The translations under genes were made by a program, and so were the position numbers. From positions 1-35,142 of IMG/VR virus record IMGVR_UViG_3300020172_001510: a stretch of 35,142 bases of DNA, one strand, 5' to 3'. This DNA comes from a virus. Below are positions 33,420-35,142 of this stretch, in pieces; positions within the stretch are counted from its first letter, which is position 1, and the number at the start of each line of letters is the position of its first letter. The notes beneath the pieces are model-generated. The model ran no database searches. It saw nothing but the letters and a program-made list of their open reading frames with translations, and was not told the DNA's origin.

Positions 33420-35142
33420 TGAACGAATTAGACGAAAAAACTGGACCAATAAATGAAAAAGGAACTGCTGGTTCAGGAGTCGGACAAGGCCGCACCATCC
33501 CTCAGTCTGGAACTGCACAACAAAAAGGTATCGGCAAAGAAAGTCAACTTTCTAAGATTGCTGCTGCAGTAAATCCAGGTTCTAAGGTAGAGGCAAATCC
33601 TACTGCTACACAATCTATGATCTCAACCTTCATGAAGACATTTGAGGCATCAGCAATTGAGATGCGAGATGAAACTAATGATGATCAGAAACAGTTGATC
33701 AAAACAATGATCGAAGAGATCACCAAGTTACAGACTAAAAACATGGGCGAGTTCGAGAAAGCAATTGGTAAGATTGTTGGTATCACAAAAGAATTACAAT
33801 CCTCGAATAATCCTACGTTACAAAAACTCGGATCTACGATGGAATCTACCGCTCGTGATGAAGCAGTAAAGGCATCGGGGTACACTCTAACTGGCGAGAA
33901 AGATACACTATTAAATCGCCTTGGTCGTTCAGTTGGTATGAACGCTGAAAATGAACCAGTTGAAAAAAGTGCATCTGGTATCGGAAAACTCACCAAAGGA
34001 TTTGCGTCTAATTTAGGCAGAGACGTTAAACGTGGTTTCAAGATAGCAGTTGGTGCTGATCCTGAACAAGAAGGTACTTTCTATAATAATGTAGTTAGAT
34101 CCGACACAGAAAAGCGCGAACGGTTGATGACCAGAATAGATTCTGAATCAAATACAGTACAATCTCAATCTGTATCTGACCAGTTTAAAAAAGTTATCGA
34201 AGAATTCTTCAAAGAGAGCAAATCCGAATCATCCGAAAAAACTTCAAAATCTTCGCCAATTAATAGTGAGCAACAAGAAGATTCAGCAGGCATTTCCAAG
34301 GATGCCACAATTGAAGCATTACAAAAAACTGCTGAATCTAATGTATCAATACAAGAAAATACATCTGAAACAGTTGATATACTGAAAAAAATACTGGAAA
34401 AGATGAATAATATGCCATCTGGTGGCGGCGAAGGTGGCGGCGGATTACCCATGCTAGGCGGCGGATTATTAGCTGGAGGATTGCTCGCAGGAGGTGCAAG
34501 AGCACTCGGACGAGGCGTAAGAGCAGTTGGTAGAGGAATAGCATCAGGCGCAAGAGCAATTGGATCAGGTGCCCGATCATTCGGCAGAGCAATATTGGGC
34601 GGCGGCAGAGCATTAGCCAGAGGAATCGGATCAGGCGCAAGAGCAATCGCAACAGGTGCCAGAGCAATAACAGCGCCGATGGCAATTGCAGGAACTGCTG
34701 CAGTTGCTGCAACAGGGTCGATTCTTTACGGTATTGATAAGGGTATTAAGAGTATAAACATCGGGGCGAGAAAACAACAAGAAGAAGGAACTGCTAAATT
34801 CGGTTTAACTGGTAATAACATGGACGGGTTTTTCATTAATGGAAAACCTGCTGGTAAATATAAAGATCTACCAGAGTATTATCAGAAGGTTTCCGACGGG
34901 TATGGTGCCAACAGCAGAGGCGGTGCAGCAGAACGTGCACGCGAATATGTTAAAACTCATAATCCTGACGGTAGTCCTAAGATTGAGAAAGATAAGAAAA
35001 AATCTACAGCGGAACCAGTCGCAAAACCAAAACCAACTGTTGCTACAACGGTGAAAAAAACAACTACTAAGTCTGACAAACCAAAGGCAAAAGTAGCATC
35101 TGATAAACCAAAAGCAGAGGCAGTAGTTTCTGACAAACCAAA
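33419..35142 (+). CDS. gp29: Tape-measure-like protein, gp29-like; C-terminus beyond window
   Basis: Frame is open from ATG 33419 to the right edge (574 codons). The first 60 residues are flexible (GTAGSGVGQGRTIPQSGTAQ). Residues about 70-130 are amphipathic helix (MISTFMKTFEASAIEMRDET, KQLIKTMIEEITKLQTKNMG). Residues 265-340 contain a second coiled coil; about 340-430 is a long Gly/Ala/Arg-rich hydrophobic stretch (GGGLLAGGLLAGGARALGRG, repeated GSGARAIGSGARSFG), typical of tape measures, then AGTAAVAATGSILYG. The visible end is a Lys/Pro repeat (SDKPKAKVASDKPKAEAVVS). The position after gp26 and its frameshift extension matches the tape measure in long-tailed phages and gp29 in T4. No sequence identity with T4 gp29 can be claimed by eye. 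Confidence 0.68.
   Translation, partial: MNELDEKTGPINEKGTAGSGVGQGRTIPQSGTAQQKGIGKESQLSKIAAAVNPGSKVEANPTATQSMISTFMKTFEASAIEMRDETNDDQKQLIKTMIEEITKLQTKNMGEFEKAIGKIVGITKELQSSNNPTLQKLGSTMESTARDEAVKASGYTLTGEKDTLLNRLGRSVGMNAENEPVEKSASGIGKLTKGFASNLGRDVKRGFKIAVGADPEQEGTFYNNVVRSDTEKRERLMTRIDSESNTVQSQSVSDQFKKVIEEFFKESKSESSEKTSKSSPINSEQQEDSAGISKDATIEALQKTAESNVSIQENTSETVDILKKILEKMNNMPSGGGEGGGGLPMLGGGLLAGGLLAGGARALGRGVRAVGRGIASGARAIGSGARSFGRAILGGGRALARGIGSGARAIATGARAITAPMAIAGTAAVAATGSILYGIDKGIKSINIGARKQQEEGTAKFGLTGNNMDGFFINGKPAGKYKDLPEYYQKVSDGYGANSRGGAAERAREYVKTHNPDGSPKIEKDKKKSTAEPVAKPKPTVATTVKKTTTKSDKPKAKVASDKPKAEAVVSDKP
35065..35142 (+). repeat. Lys/Pro 'SDKPKAxx' tandem repeat at the window edge
   Basis: Three units of 24-30 bases encoding SDKPKAKVA, SDKPKAEAVV, SDKPK; the array runs out of the window. 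Confidence 0.75.

Noticed and set aside
34165-34712. Minus-strand frames in the last kilobase
   Set aside because: They lie opposite the tape-measure-like gene, which is open over its whole length on the plus strand and has a proper coupled start.

Overview
This window is a late virion-structure module of a T4-like myovirus. Seven or more products can be matched to T4 baseplate or head proteins by sequence that I recognise (gp4, gp5, gp6, gp7, gp8, gp25, gp53), and others fit by family and context (gp2, gp26, gp27-like, gp29-like, gp48, gp54-like). The DUF4815 giant, the gp26 with two CxxC pairs, the 51-residue basic protein and the 2OG-oxygenase-like gene are typical of marine T4-like phages (cyanophage or pelagiphage type). 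No host marker lies in the window, so the host is not determined.

Layout. Two divergent transcription units meet at about 30627-30669. Everything left of this is on the minus strand and is read leftwards: gp48 tube cap, gp53, a gp27-like hub with a fused SGNH hydrolase, an OB-fold plus GH19 lysozyme half of gp5, a 1665-residue gp5C spike with a C-terminal M15 peptidase, gp25, gp6, gp7, a 150-residue virion protein, gp8, a 2021-residue DUF4815 protein, a 69-residue protein, a gp10-domain-like protein, two paralogous Tyr/Asn/Gly repeat fibres, a 151-residue possible fibre chaperone, a DxD glycosyltransferase and a 2OG-Fe(II)-oxygenase-like protein cut by the left edge. To the right, on the plus strand, are gp4 nuclease, a 51-residue basic protein, gp2-like DNA end protector, a gp54-like tube protein, gp26, a short -1-frame extension of gp26, and a long tape-measure-like gene cut by the right edge.

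Genes are packed with gaps of 1-20 bases. The only larger spaces are 1821-1892 and 30627-30669, and both look like promoter regions. There is no gene-free stretch of 300 bases. Minus-strand copies of the T4 late promoter box TATAAATA lie upstream of several genes.

Main points of interest: (1) the tail tip appears to carry three different cell-envelope enzymes (SGNH esterase, GH19 glycosidase, M15 peptidase) on three consecutive proteins, with gp5 split into two genes; (2) gp26 ends on a slippery A AAT TTT TTC directly before its stop, with a conserved-looking -1-frame ORF and then a tape-measure gene, i.e. a lambda G/GT-like arrangement in a T4-like phage; (3) two fibre proteins made of about 75-118 tandem four-residue Y/F-x-G-N units, followed by a possible modification cassette (glycosyltransferase and oxygenase-like protein).
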